Positions 13,141-24,655 of a stretch of DNA of 64,000 nt are shown here, one piece after another. Source of the DNA: Toxotes chatareus. Taxonomy: Eukaryota; Chordata; Actinopteri; Toxotidae. Made by a program: the position numbers and the translations under genes. The notes under the pieces are model-generated. The model saw nothing but the letters and a program-made list of their open reading frames with translations, searched no databases and was not told the DNA's origin. Where the stretch lies: assembly GCA_016801885.1 (NCBI GenBank), contig CM028897.1, positions 17,977,501 to 18,041,500 on the forward strand, in the 5' to 3' direction. Each line of letters starts with the position of its first letter. Position 1 is the stretch's first letter.

Positions 13141-13430
13141 ATTAACCTTTCCTGTTTATTCAGTGTCTGTGCCAACTTGTGAAATTCGCCTGTCAGTGGC
13201 AGCCATGATTGACCTGCTTTTCAGTCACATTATTAACCCCTTCTTTCTATTTTGGGCTAACGGTAAGTTTATTAACCTCTCATTATGCTTTGGTTCAGAA
13301 CCTGCTCAGACCCTAAAAAATGGTGTTGTTGTTGTGTGCTCCACATGACATTAATTGAACGTTTTTATGTCCTAATAATTAGCTCCACTCTGGTATTGTT
13401 AACTCTGGTTAATCACCCTTGTTATTAACC
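13141..13430. promoter_or_regulatory. cluster of ATTAACC heptamers
   Basis: Exact ATTAACC occurs at 13141, 13232, 13271 and 13424, and inverted (GGTTAAT) at 13408. TTAACC also occurs at 12981 and GTTAAC at 13398. The GGTTAAT-to-ATTAACC pair at 13408-13430 loosely resembles an HNF1-type palindrome with a long spacer. Function unknown. Confidence 0.3.
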
Positions 13431-15099
13431 ATTTTTTAATGAATTTGGACCCCAGTCTCTACGTAGAAAACTAATCTTTACAGCATCATAGCTGTAAAGA
13501 TTCGGAGCAGCCATCACTAAAGATGTTTCTGAAGATGTTTTAATGAGTGTAAATGTTCTGCAAAAAGCAGGAGATATTTTCCCCTATTATTATTTTTTAT
13601 GTAATTCTTTCACTCTCCTCTGTTTTACTTTCCTCCCCTCCCTCCTGTTCTTTGTCTTTTTGCCTTCTTTATCAGGGCTCGTACAGACACATACAACCAC
13701 ACCTCTGTCAAATATTCGCCCCTGGTTGGTGCTTTTTTTGTCCACGGAGGGCATGAAACAAAGTACAGGCCTGAAGGCTGCTGAGCGTTTTAGCTTCGTT
13801 CAAGATCCATACAGGCAGGACCTCAGATCATTAGGGTTTAATTAATAACTTATGGCTATGGCTTAAGCTCAGTTACTTGGCAAATTCTAAATGGAAACAT
13901 ATAAAGATAAAAAAGAATATATAGACAGGAGGCCATGGGGGGGTGCACAGACGTGGAGGGTGAGACAGTGGGGGTTGTGAGTTAGGGATGGCGGCAAAGC
14001 ATTTGCATAAAGGGCAGGGCAGCATGCCCAATGGTGGAAAAGGCTGGCATCACGCCTTTCAGACTGGCAGAGAGGGAAGACTGGAGAGAGAGACAGAGAG
14101 AGAGGGGGGTGTAGTCAATAGTGCATCCCTTGTTCAGAAAGAGGAGGTCCCTAGCTGTTGGCAGGAGAGCAGGCTAAATCTCTAGTTTGATTGTGTGCTA
14201 GATTGCCCCTTTATTTGTCTGATTGCAAAGCGTTCAACACTGCATTAGTAGTGGGCTTTACTTTCCTGGAGCCTTTATTCAGGATGGAGTTTCTCTGTCT
14301 TGGCCTGGTCCGTGATTGTCGCTACACATATGTCTCTGAGTTTATATTGTGTGCAATCAGTACATCAGGCAATTTGGGGAAGTTTCTGACCTGTCTGTTT
14401 TATCAAGTCTGCATTTGTCTCCACCCTTCAACCGCAAGCATCCCGCTAAGGTTAACGACAGTGTTGATTTAGCCTGATGCCACATTCAGATGTGTTTTTG
14501 CAGATAAATACAGACCTGGAGACAACGGCAGCGAGGCAGCCAGAGACTTTCTCTGTCTATCTGGGTGTGAGTGTCTTACCTTGTGTCTGTCAGAGCCACA
14601 GCACTGCTGTTCCCCTCATGCCTGCTGTGGCTCTGGTGATGTCATGGTAGAAGAGAGTGAAAGGGATGATTATTTAGCGAGGGCCTGTTATTTCTGGCCC
14701 TGGGTCCATTAGCACTGTATATAGAGTTTCGGCGCTCTCCACATCGCTGGTCACCCGTGGTCATTATGACCACTAAGCGTGTAAACTCAATGTGACCACA
14801 AACCTTGATAAACCTTGACAAACCGAACTGTTTTTAATTCTAACTTCGATCCTTATTTTGTCCGAGCAACAGCCAAAGATATTATCACATTTGAGAAGCT
14901 GCAACAAATGCTTAGTATTTTTTCAGTCATTACAAAAACAGAACTTTATTTTAAGTCCTGCCAGAGAGCCCAAAGTTTCCATGTCAGGCTGAATTTTGTG
15001 GAAATGTGTGTTTCCATTTGATGGAACAGTGCAGCCAGCCACAAAACAACATGGTGTGTTTTGACTATTCAGATATATAGATATATTCAAAATCATAAT

Positions 15100-15530
15100 T
15101 CATTGAAAATAAAGTAGTATTTCTAAAACTAAACTGTACTTACAGTATGGAAGTAAAAGTACTCACTCCACAGAAAAATTGCATCCTTGACTGATATATT
15201 ATTACAATATTAACACATAGTTGTAGCTGGTGCAGGTGGAGTTTTAACTATTAACAATTTGACATTTGAAAAGACATTTGAAACTTGCAAGGAGCCAGTT
15301 TTTTAATTTTTTAATTTAGTTTTTTTTCTAAGGAGTCACTTCTTAATCTTTCACAATGTGTTGTATTTTATAAGATAATTGTTTTTTTAATGTAAAATCT
15401 TAATCTGAAAAGCAGTTAGTAACTGCATCTGTCAAATAAATGTGCTAAGGTGTACATATAAAGTAGCATTAAATGGAAATAGTCAAGTACACTTAAAGAC
15501 TAAAGTACAAATATCTCAAAATCAATTTAG
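15100..15530. mobile_element. degenerate teleost interspersed repeat (AAGTAAAAGTAC family)
   Basis: It contains GGAAGTAAAAGTACTCACTC near its start, GTTGTAGCTGGTGCAGGTGG in the middle, and AAAGTAGCATTAAATGGAAA then AAGTACAAATATCTCAAAA near the end, in the same order as the better copy at 46.7-47.4 kb. Such sequences are widespread in fish genomes. Non-coding and diverged. Confidence 0.65.
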
Positions 15531-15595
15531 TTACTGGAGCAAGATAATATGTAAGACATATGTGATACTGTGTTTGAAATAAGAGGTTTTTCCCA

Positions 15596-16050
15596 TTATA
15601 AAATGAACACTGAGACAGATTTGTCTTGCTGTAATGATTCCTGCTGTTCACATTGGCCAATAAGACGTCCTTTCCTAATGTGCTTTCAGTGTGAGTGATG
15701 GGGAACAAAAACTACAGACTTTGCTCTGTGCAAAAATGTATTGTAAGTTCATCTGAGGCTTCAGCAATCTGATTTACACAAATCTGAGTTACATTTTCCA
15801 ATGTTACTGTCTGTTTAGTATAAAATTCCCTCTTTTTGTTACTATTGCTCCACTGTAGCTCAACAAAGAACACAGAATTTTATACTAGAAACTTTGGAAG
15901 ATATCCACTGGGTTTGAAGACCTCACACTGCTCATTATTGTGGATTTTGTCCCTCATCACTTACAGCATGAAGGGATCGCTTAATGGCCAATGTGACCAG
16001 GAGGAATCATTGATGTTCATCTGAACACCTGACTGTTATTTTATACTATA
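15596..16050. mobile_element. foldback (palindromic) element, MITE-like
   Basis: The two halves are imperfect reverse complements of each other. The segment 15633-15661 matches the reverse complement of 15983-16011 at 26 of 29 positions. TAGTATAAAATTC at 15816-15828 is exactly inverted at 15875-15887. GTGAGTGATGGGGAACAAAA (15690s) pairs with TTTTGTCCCTCATCACTTAC (15940s-15960s). The outer ends are AT-rich (TATAAAAT and ATTTTATA). The central loop is about 46 bp. No coding capacity. Either a foldback MITE or a large inverted duplication. Confidence 0.65.
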
Positions 16051-19000
16051 TTAATAACCTATAATATATTAATTAACTATGAGAAATACTTGAAACATTG
16101 TGACCTTATATTTTAAAGATGCTTTAAAGCATAGATTCACAATTAAAAGGCAAAAACTGTATATTTTATACAGCACTAATCAGAGTCAGGAGTAATGGAA
16201 TAATGAAGTTCAGGTCAAAAAGTGCATCCTTTTGCCTTAAGATGTATTCTACGTGTTCTAATGTAGCATAACGCTCTATGAAAATATATAATCTGACATC
16301 AATTAAAGGCTTTTGGAGTGCTAATAAAGTGCTTGGGCTTTCTCATAAATCAGTGTGAAGCCAAACATCGCGCACCTGGTGAGAGGAGGGTGGAGACAAA
16401 GATGTATTACTCATTAACTGCAAAGCTCAAACCTTGCAGAAGCAAGTATGCATTACCCAAACAGTAAAACTGATCATTAATTCTGGTGTGTCTCAGAGAA
16501 TCAAGAGGATTTTTCAAATTTCCTTTAGCGCAACACAACAGTTTACAGTCAGGTTTACCTTCAAACGAGGCAACAAAAAGCCCGCGTTCTGCTCGAGTGC
16601 CATACCCGTCTCGGGTTTGAAAACGCGATCGTGTTGTTTTAGCTCACTTTCTTCTTTCAACAGAGTGTGGAAGGCTGACTTTTGCATTTCACACTCATCT
16701 CTTTGAAAAGAGGAGTAAAGCCCTACAGCTTTGTTAGGCGGCAAGTTAACACATGAACCTGAAGATCCTTTTCATTTCAGGCTGTGTTGAAATTCTAATT
16801 CTGCAGAGGGATCTTTTCATAAGAGAGGTTATGGTGTAACATCCCTCTGCTTTGAGCCTATTGATAAGTCAACGTGATTGTAATTCTCTGTGATGTACGT
16901 CAACCAGAGTAGATCAAAGATAATGTGGCACAGAGTGAAGATTATCAGGCACTAGCTGCTTATATACTTTTAAAATTATATGATATCTCACTTTTAGCAG
17001 GATAAAATCTTTCTAATGTTTTCATCAAAAATGTATCACCTTCCATCAAACCAAAATAGGAATGCCGGATCAAAGAGAATGAATTTGCTAAATGCATTTC
17101 TTTGTTGCAGGCCAGGCGCTCCGTGTTTACTGATTACAGGGCTGGTTTTTACCAGGGTAGAAAATTAACACCCGCCACCAGCCAAATGCTGCTAAAAGCT
17201 GGCTGCTTTTTGTAAGTTTGACTCCTCTACTAAACAGTTTGGCAGGCTTATTTTTTTGGATCTTTAGTTGGTGAAATTGTGGGAATTTTTTTTTTTTTTT
17301 TCAATTTACCAGTTTAAATAGTTACGTTTTAATCTATAAAAGCTGAGGCAAAAACAACAAAAAGTTTTAGTCTTGTCAGGAATATCGCCGTTACTCGGTA
17401 TGCACTGGCAGCAGTGTGAGCGGCAGTACTCTGTTGGTTGGCACAGTGAGAAAACACTCAGTCATGGCTGTTGTGGTGCTGAGTCGGCCTGCCCCGGCAT
17501 GGCCAGTTACTCACGTGCACATACGCACACACACACGTTAGAGAGACGCAGGGCGGTTCCTTCATCCAGCAGCACATTCTTTCTAGACAGCGGCAGGCGG
17601 CTCGGGTTTGAGGGAAGAGGTTTTGTGTGTATGTGTTTGTGTGAGCATGCAAGTGTGCAAAAAAAAAAAGCAGCGTGTGGCATGAGGCATGGCGCTTCAG
17701 GCTGCACAGAGGTGAGCCATGATACTGTAGTTCAGAGTTCAGAGCGTAACATCAGCTGCGTCGTGATCCATCTCGGTAAACGGCGTGATCACCACATGCT
17801 GTGTTAAGTTTGGGTGGGATATATGTGTCAGTGTGCTCCTCCACTGCTCCCACCCCCACTCATCAATACTGTCTTCACTCAAGAACATCTGCACGTCTCA
17901 ACATGCATTAAATCTCCTCGAGCAGGAACAAATATTGTTTTATGTGAAATTGCTAAAGAGTATCACAAAAACAAAATTGCCTCAAGTAATCTGGTTTACT
18001 TTGATCTCACTGCTTTTAGAGCACTTTCAGATAAGGTGTTTCTTTTAGTTTTCAGCACACAAAACCTCCAGTGTTTCTCATGTGAATTTGTGCGTGTGTT
18101 GTGTAGTTTGATTTGAATTGCGAGATTAACCTGTACCTACTGGAACCAGGTCATAAAAAATGTAAGTACAGAGGCTGATGTTGGTGGTATAGTTACAGGA
18201 GGGTAAACCAGTAGCTCCAGACCCAGAGGTTCTGAAGGACCCGGTCTGTTTTGCAGTGCAGCCAGGCAGCAGAGCCCCTTTGTGGGACTGGAATGTGCCG
18301 TGCGTGCCTCTTCCTCGGCTGGTTCCCCCCACACAGCCCACCCTGGGCACGTTAGCACGCAGCCACCGCAAATTGCTTGCAGATTTTTCACACATAGTAA
18401 CGTGCTGGTTTGTAAACTCAGATAAGTGCAACCAACGCAGGGCGCTGGCCTCCGCGGATCTTTTCGCATCACTTGCTCGCCACACTAACAGAGAGTGTGG
18501 GGACTTTTACCCTGTCTGTAAATTTTAATCCTGTGTCTCCCCCCGCCTGTTTCTAATGATTAACAGGAATGATTACTGTGTGTGATAACAATGGAGGGTC
18601 ATGCAGCAGGCACTGTAGCTTGTTTTGCTTACCCTACAAAACCACAGCAAGCTAGGGAAGATATGCTTTCTATAGAATCTGGGAAACTGTTTGGTTGGCT
18701 TTGGATAAAACCAGGGAACACACCTGCTACCTGGTGATATATAAGTTCCCTAAATGGTGATTTTATAAAGGTTCAGAATTTGGTTGGAAATTACACTGAG
18801 GTTAAAAATGATATGGGACCAGTTTTTGTTTTTGTTTTTTAAAATATCCACACCTGGATGAATCAAAATGTTGTTGTTTTTAAAAGTTCACTGATTAAAT
18901 GTCACGTACACCTCTGCACCCCCTTCACCTCCACCAGCCTCACTCACACAAGCCTCTAGCATCTGTGCACTCTATGCCTCTCTTCTCCGTACCTCCTAAC

Positions 19001-20430
19001 TCTGTCTCCTCCGCCACCTTCCTCTGCCCTGGCTCTCTGTCAGCGGTCTGAGCCGAGGTCAGGGGGAGCCTGTGTCAAGCTCCGTCCGGGGTCAGGGACA
19101 CTCAGTTGGGCAGGAGAGGACGGAGCCGAGCCCCAGCAGCACAGAGCTGTGCTAATGAAGGGCCAGGCGGCTGGGAGGCCCTCGGGTTATGCAGACCGTG
19201 GTTTAATTGGTCTAATGAGATGCAGCGTAGCCTCTGCGAGGTCATCTACCACAGGACAGAGCAGGACAGAGCAGGACAAAGCGGGGCGGAGAGGCCTACT
19301 GCTGGGTCAGAATGAGGAAGACACTTTTATCACTGTCTGAGTTTGGCCCGTGTTTCTTAAGTTTAGCATTTATGAGTGATATAGACAAATCATGTAAATT
19401 GTTAATGTTCTGGGAATTCAAATGGGCTGAAATTATTATCAGTGATGGTTGGAAAACAAAACATTCAAAAGACCTATCGTAACAACAACAACAAAAAAAA
19501 AAAGGATAATAATGCATCTCACTGTGCCAAAATTTTGATTATTTGGCTTGAGGATTTGGACTTTAGAGCAAAGCTCACTTTTACCTCCATCATTTCCCAG
19601 AAAGTCAGTCAGCGTTGCCTGTTTAAAAAAACCAAAGGATACCTCTAATTGCTTTTAATTGCATACGTTTTATTTCCCTTTATTTTACATGTATTTAGGG
19701 ATGTATGGCTATAGGGAGATTTACTCTTTACAGGGCGACCTCCTGCTACCTGGTTTATTAACTCTTTTTATCAAATTGTTACTGCATTGCAGTATTTTCC
19801 TGCAACATGCAAACATGTAAGAAATTAGATTAAGTGTATGTGATAACTGACCCATTGAAAGGCTCCACAAAACCTAACTCTGATCAGCATTATTAAACCT
19901 GAATTAAACATTACTCACTGGAATTATTATATTTTTATCATATATTTTCAACATCTTCTTTCAGCATAATAACACTGTAAAATATTGTGGTGTTAAATAA
20001 ACTAATATCAATCAATATGGGATCACAACAGAATAATCTTTTAAAGGCTATCCATGATAAGTAAAATACCAAGATATCTTTTTTTTTTTTTTTTAATGAT
20101 GGATTATTCAAATAGAGCTTAAACGGAAAGGGCTTCGCAGGCGCAGTAATGAATCAAACTGTTTTTTTTTTTCAGAGTAAAAGAACCTTTTCTCTCCTCA
20201 CTGAAAGAGTTAATCTGAAGTTGGCAGCCAACTCCACAGTCTCGGTCAGACGTGCGGAGAATTGAAAAATAAAGGACTTCAAAATCATTTCTTTTGTCTT
20301 TTCATAGACTGTTTAAATTCAGCTGAGGGTTTTGTGCTGCAGATTCTGAAAATGAAATTGACGCCTTTGCAAAGGTAAAACGGGGTTTAGGCTGGGATTG
20401 TGATCTTTTGATTAAAAAAAAAATAAAAAA
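16051..20430. other. noncoding stretch, no gene seen
   Basis: Unique-looking sequence with short homopolymers. A CpG-containing segment at 18200-18480 and a GC-richer segment at 19000-19300 carry short open frames with no recognisable product. Confidence 0.55.
19252..19282. repeat. ACAGAGCAGG decamer tandem (3 units)
   Basis: Three consecutive near-identical decamers (CAGGACAGAG type). Confidence 0.85.
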
Positions 20431-20431
20431 T

Positions 20432-20433
<2 letters not shown>

Positions 20434-20511
<78 letters not shown>
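20434..20511. repeat. (AT)n microsatellite, about 76 bp
   Basis: An uninterrupted AT dinucleotide run preceded by an A-rich stretch. It is self-complementary and could form a cruciform. Confidence 0.98.
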
Positions 20512-20513
<2 letters not shown>

Positions 20514-20931
20514 ACCACACACATTTTAATATATAGATTTATTTATTTTAAATTGTCCCATAAATATAACAAAACAGGTTCTTCTAGGCTTTAACATACC
20601 AAAATAAATAAATAAATAAAACGCTTTGAATTTCATATCTTGCGCAGTATCACGGGTCATTCAGGGCCTCACAGGAAAGTGCAGCTCATTTGCTTGACAG
20701 ACACCATTTTCAGCACATATTTGCATGTGTTGTGGGTCTCCTCTCCTGATATTAATTGACGTCGGGTTTTAGTAACGGTGTAGCACAAATGTGTCGCTTG
20801 CGGGAATGCCAGCCCGTTTCTTTTTCTTTTTTCTTTCCCCCCCAGCTCTTTTCATTTCCACGTTATTCCTGGCAGACTCCATGGATGATGTCTTCACTCT
20901 TTTTAAAGTATTCATATTTTAAGTGCCCTAT

Positions 20932-20958
20932 GAGAAGAGAGAGAGAGAGAGAGAGAGA
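20932..20958. repeat. (GA)n microsatellite
   Basis: A GA run followed by AAGGAAGGAAAAA. Confidence 0.93.
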
Positions 20959-21202
20959 AAAGGAAGGAAAAAAAAGAAAGTGATGGTGCATTTTTAATTG
21001 TTTTGGCTGAGTTTTTCGTCCCATTAACGGGGCCTGGATGATATTTGAGGGGAACCAGCCAGAGAAACATGATGGTGGAAAATAATCCATGACTTTAATT
21101 GGGTGGATATCAGTCTATTAGTGAAACTCGCGAAGGGACTGTTGTCTTTTTATTTTTTTCTTTCTTTTTTTTATAAGCCGTTAAATGTTACGTGGCCCAT
21201 AA

Positions 21203-21455
21203 TGCACCACGCGCGCGCACGTTCACAGTGGAGGGTTTTCCTCTGAGGCTTTTGAAGGTGAAGGTGCTGAGATGCAACACGGGAAACCGGGGCTCAGCCT
21301 TTGTTCGCAGGTGAACAGGTATTTACACCGCGCTCATTGGTACATGCTTGTAAAAATCTCACGGAGAAAACACCGACAGCTTCCACTGCTAATTGATAAT
21401 AAACCCGAATTAAAAGCTAAAGGCCAAGCGCATTTGGCCTTAATTTAATTTCCAG
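21203..21455 (+). other. candidate alternative nfix first exon
   Basis: A frame is open from 21203 to 21446, with an in-frame TAA at 21200. Its only useful ATG is at 21272 and gives MQHGKPGLSLCSQ up to 21310, where CAG|GTGAAC provides a phase-0 donor. Exon 2 also starts in phase 0, so the product would be this 13-residue leader joined to DEFHPF. Other NFI first exons also give short leaders joined in phase 0. A second, stronger donor, CAG|GTAAGC, lies at 21455/21456, but the frame stops before it. The leader does not match any NFI leader I recall, and the GTGAAC donor is only moderate. Chance is quite possible. Confidence 0.22.
21420..21441. promoter_or_regulatory. inverted pair of NFI half-sites (AAGGCCAA N6 TTGGCCTT)
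   Basis: A perfect 8-bp inverted repeat with a 6-bp spacer. Each arm contains the NFI half-site TTGGC/GCCAA. The arms face the opposite way to the canonical TTGGC(N5)GCCAA palindrome, so it may act as separate half-sites or be unrelated to NFI binding. Confidence 0.3.
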
Positions 21456-21479
21456 GTAAGCAGATTAGCCGAGGGACAC

Positions 21480-23399
21480 CTACCATGATGGCTTTATGCT
21501 AGCTGGGTAACCTAAATAAGCGTATATTTCAACAAGAGGAACCTGAACATTGTACAACATAGGGCCAGTGTGGTGCAGCAGATAGTGCAGACATGCAGAT
21601 GTACAGTATAGCTCACCCACGTAGAGTCTGAATGATTGGTTTTCATCCCTCCAGGTTTGGCAGGTTGAAAGAATCTGCATTACAGTTATTCCTGGAAAAT
21701 AAACATGTGACTTTTTTTTTTCTTCAGCCCATGGAAGGCAAATAGCATAGCTAAGGAAAATGACTTAAACCCCCTTGTAGTCAAATTCCAGTGACATTTG
21801 AATGGTGGTTTATTTGCATTTTGGCAGGGTCACCTCAAAAGCTGTAATTCTTATTGAAAAGCAGACACACAGGAATCACATTCAAGTGCCAGTTATCTTC
21901 TCCGGCTAAGTTCCCTGATGTTTGTCCTGCAGGTGGTGATGGAAACAGAAATATATTTGACTCTGGTGGCACCTTTCCCTCCCTCTGACACACTCACTCA
22001 CCGCGGGGAGATGTATAAGTCCCCCAGGCTTCCTTTGTTGCATTATCTAACCATATATCAAACTTTAGCCTCGGTCAGTGACACACAAAGCGACTGAGAG
22101 TGAATGCAGAGGTGTGCCATCCTTTCACTGTGTTAACACATGATGGGTGAGAGCTGGTATTTCATTAGGCTGATGTTCAGGGCTGTGATGAGGCTGAAAT
22201 GCATTGCTGTTTGCAGTGGGACTGGAAGGCTGTGACGTTGGTGGCGGTGACTGATTGAATGCCTGTGCCTTTGTTTGTATATTTGCAGTTTAGCTTTGAT
22301 TAAATAAGAAGTTCAATGGCTTTGGTCATTCTTTTAAAACGCAGACTTCAGAACGTGTCAGACATTCATTTGGCGCTGCGGCTAACAGTTCTTTTCATAA
22401 TCTCTTAATCATATTTTTTCTTGATTCATTTTGCTCATGAAATGCCATAAAATTGTGAAAAATAGAAAAAAAAAAAAAAAATTCAGTTTAGCATCATACA
22501 TAACAAGGAAAAGCATCAGCCGCTCATGATTGAGAAGCTGAAACAAGAGATCATTTGTCATTTTGGTGGGAAAAATGACAAACGATTTAGTTGATTATCG
22601 CAAACAGATGCAGGTTCATTTTCTGTCAATCAGCTAATCAGTTAGCCAGCAGAAACCTTTCAGCTCTACACGTTTATCTGCAGCTGTAGACTCCATGTGA
22701 TTCGAAGTGGGGCGAGTCTGTAGGTGATGTTTCAGAGGTTCTGCTGCTTTGGATTCTGTAATTGCCGTTGGCGAGTTGTGAATGTTGAGGGAACAGCCCA
22801 TGAACTAAGGAAATGTATTGTAATGTATTTGGACTCACGAGCCTCAGTTCCTGGTCTCTCATTCAGTAGCACTTGTGCCTTCAGACTAGCTGTCTACAGA
22901 GCAGGTGCAACCCTGAATGACATGCTTCACGATGAGGCAACATGGCAGCCGTCGCCGCTCCCCGACCGAACGCCGAATCCTCCAGGGGGACTCGGGAGGA
23001 GGGCGCAGAGCAAAATTTTGGGATTGGGGATTTCGTGGGAGACGTTAACTCTCTCGCTGACCATTCATCCTCTGCTTGCAGTGCTGTTGAATACAGCTGA
23101 GTCAAATTTTGTTTCCTCTGCCTGCTGCCTTCCCCCTTAAATTCTGCTACCATTTCTGTATTTGTGCATCTAAATCATCTCGTCAGTCATTTCTGTGTGT
23201 GCAGTCAGAGGAGTGTGGCTGCCTGGGTTTGTTTCTCCCTCTTTGTTTGCTGTGGTAAACCCATGAGCAGCTGCCGGTGGTGGGGTCTGGAGGGATTCTG
23301 AAGCTGTGTGTCCTCTCTTTGCCATCCTCTGCCAAGGTGGCATTATGCAAGCAGAGAGAGGGGTAGAGAGAGGCAGAGGAGGGCGGGGGTTTGTGTGTG
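21480..23399. other. noncoding stretch, no gene seen
   Basis: Mixed unique sequence with a poly-A run near 22468-22482. A 138-codon open frame at 22724-23140 and the frames opposite it show no recognisable domain. Confidence 0.5.
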
Positions 23400-23470
23400 T
23401 GTGGGGGGGTGGGTGAGGGAGACGAGGCGATGGCGGCCATAGTAAAGATGGAGGCAGGCTGAGGGCTGCT
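23400..23470 (+). promoter_or_regulatory. candidate TATA-less internal promoter of nfix
   Basis: A GATGGCGGCCAT motif at 23429-23440 resembles the YY1 element found at the start sites of many TATA-less vertebrate promoters. It lies in a G-rich tract and is followed by CT-rich and CpG-containing sequence at 23570-23900. No TATA box is apparent. Its position about 2 kb upstream of exon 2, on the same strand, fits an alternative nfix promoter. The start site is inferred. Confidence 0.4.
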
Positions 23471-23593
23471 GGGATTGGTGCAGGAGAAGACTTGCTCCCC
23501 TGAACTTTGCCTCCGTGTCAGAGTGGAACTTGTCGATTTGGCAAATTGTGCAGCGTCGGACAAGGCTGCGCGTTCTTTTACACTCCCACCTGC

Positions 23594-23685
23594 TCCCTCT
23601 CTCTCTCTCTCTCTCTTACTCTTTCTCTCTCTCCTGCGCGCTCTCGCTCTCTCCCTCTTATTGCCACAACACCCCCCCCCCCCCC
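23594..23685. repeat. (CT)n and poly-C pyrimidine tract
   Basis: CT repeats (23594-23633), then CGCTCTCGCTCTCTC, then about 14 consecutive C at 23671-23685. Such pyrimidine tracts are common in 5'-UTR/promoter regions. Confidence 0.9.
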
Positions 23686-24008
23686 TTCCCCACCCTCTCC
23701 TCTTTCTCTTTTCCCTCCCTTTCAGCTCTTGAAGCTAACGCATTGGCTGGGCTACAGGCATCTTGTTGCCAAATAGGTGGGCCCTACTCGTGTTGGCAAA
23801 GGCTCAAGCAATGGTTAGGGAAAGAACGCGGAGAGGACGAGAGACGGCGAGCGAGAAACAGAAAGAGAAAGAGAGAGAGTTGGAGAGAAAAGGGGAAAAA
23901 AGAAGCAGCACTCGGCTTTGCCAGCGGTCGTATGCGCTCGTCCAACATTGATTCGGCTCTCTATTTTTTTTTTCCCTATTCTGTGCTCTGCTCTCCCTGG
24001 CCCCCCCA

Positions 24009-24027
24009 TCTGTGTGTGTGTGTGTGA

Positions 24028-24058
<31 letters not shown>

Positions 24059-24072
24059 TGTGTTTGTGTGTG
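24009..24072. repeat. (TG)n(AG)n compound microsatellite
   Basis: TG repeats followed by AG repeats and a second TG run. It lies inside the candidate 5'-UTR exon. Confidence 0.93.
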
Positions 24073-24655
24073 AGTCTTGCGCCGGGCCCAGGGATCAGAA
24101 CAGACACCACTACCAATTACACTTTGCCAAGGATTTTTTTTTTTTTTTTTTTTTAATTTTTTGGAAAGCACAAAGGACTGTTTATTTTAAGTGCATCTAT
24201 CCCCGTTGTTAAAGTTCTTTTTTTCTCTCACAGTGCAATACTGTTAACATTTCTATTTTTACCTGACATCTTTTTTTTTTTCAGCTACAACTTTTTATCT
24301 GTCGTTTTTGTCATTTTTTTTGCTTTTGTCTAATGAGCTACTGGCCGTGTTCCTACTGCAGTCAGTTTTTTAGTTCCTAAAATCTTGGGTTTTTTTTTGT
24401 TTTGGTTTTAAACTTTGGCCCACTGTTTTTAGTGAGCAGCATATTCTGCTAATTATTTTTTTTTCAACCCCCCACCCCCCCACCCCACAAGTTCTTTTTT
24501 TTTTTTTTTTTTTTTTTCATCTGCTAATTCTCCATACCGTGCCAAACCAGCACTTGCTTTACATTGGGGAGCGCGGGAGGAAAAAAAAACTGGTGCAGGA
24601 GATTTTTTTTTTCACTTTAAACGCTGTGCCAAATTTATGATGAGAGTGCAAAATG

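Larger units (their letters stand above)
11981..15090. other. noncoding stretch, no gene seen
   Basis: Apart from two short GT runs and the ATTAACC cluster, I see only T-rich unique sequence. A 168-codon open frame at 12842-13348 is hydrophobic because the DNA is T-rich and shows no recognisable family. Confidence 0.6.
20980..21470. other. low-repeat block, possible conserved noncoding or regulatory region
   Basis: Compared with its surroundings, this stretch lacks microsatellites apart from a T-rich run at 21148-21172, has balanced composition and contains several CpGs, including CGCGCGCGC around 21211. It includes a perfect inverted repeat of NFI half-sites at 21420-21441. Conservation cannot be judged without alignment. 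Confidence 0.3.
23441..24655 (+). other. nfix: candidate nfix 5'-UTR exon ending in ATG|GT
   Basis: The sequence AAAATG at 24650-24655 is followed directly by GTAACT, a usable splice donor. Joining it to the exon 2 acceptor at 25479 would give ATG|GAT GAA TTT, a protein starting M-DEFHPF. NFI genes are known to make isoforms in which the start Met directly precedes DEFHPF. The intron would be 823 bp. The upstream frame has two TGA codons just before this ATG, so it would be the first coding codon. The interval is T-rich with CT, GT and GA runs, like a long UTR. The 5' end given here is a guess placed just after the promoter motif. Exon existence is inferred, not shown. Confidence 0.42.

Noticed and set aside
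12842..13348. 168-codon + strand open frame, hydrophobic
   Set aside because: Composition effect of T-rich DNA, with no recognisable domain.
23515..24027. 170-codon + strand open frame rich in Leu, Ser, Arg and Lys
   Set aside because: Runs through CT and GA simple repeats, so the protein is low-complexity. The region fits 5'-UTR/promoter better.
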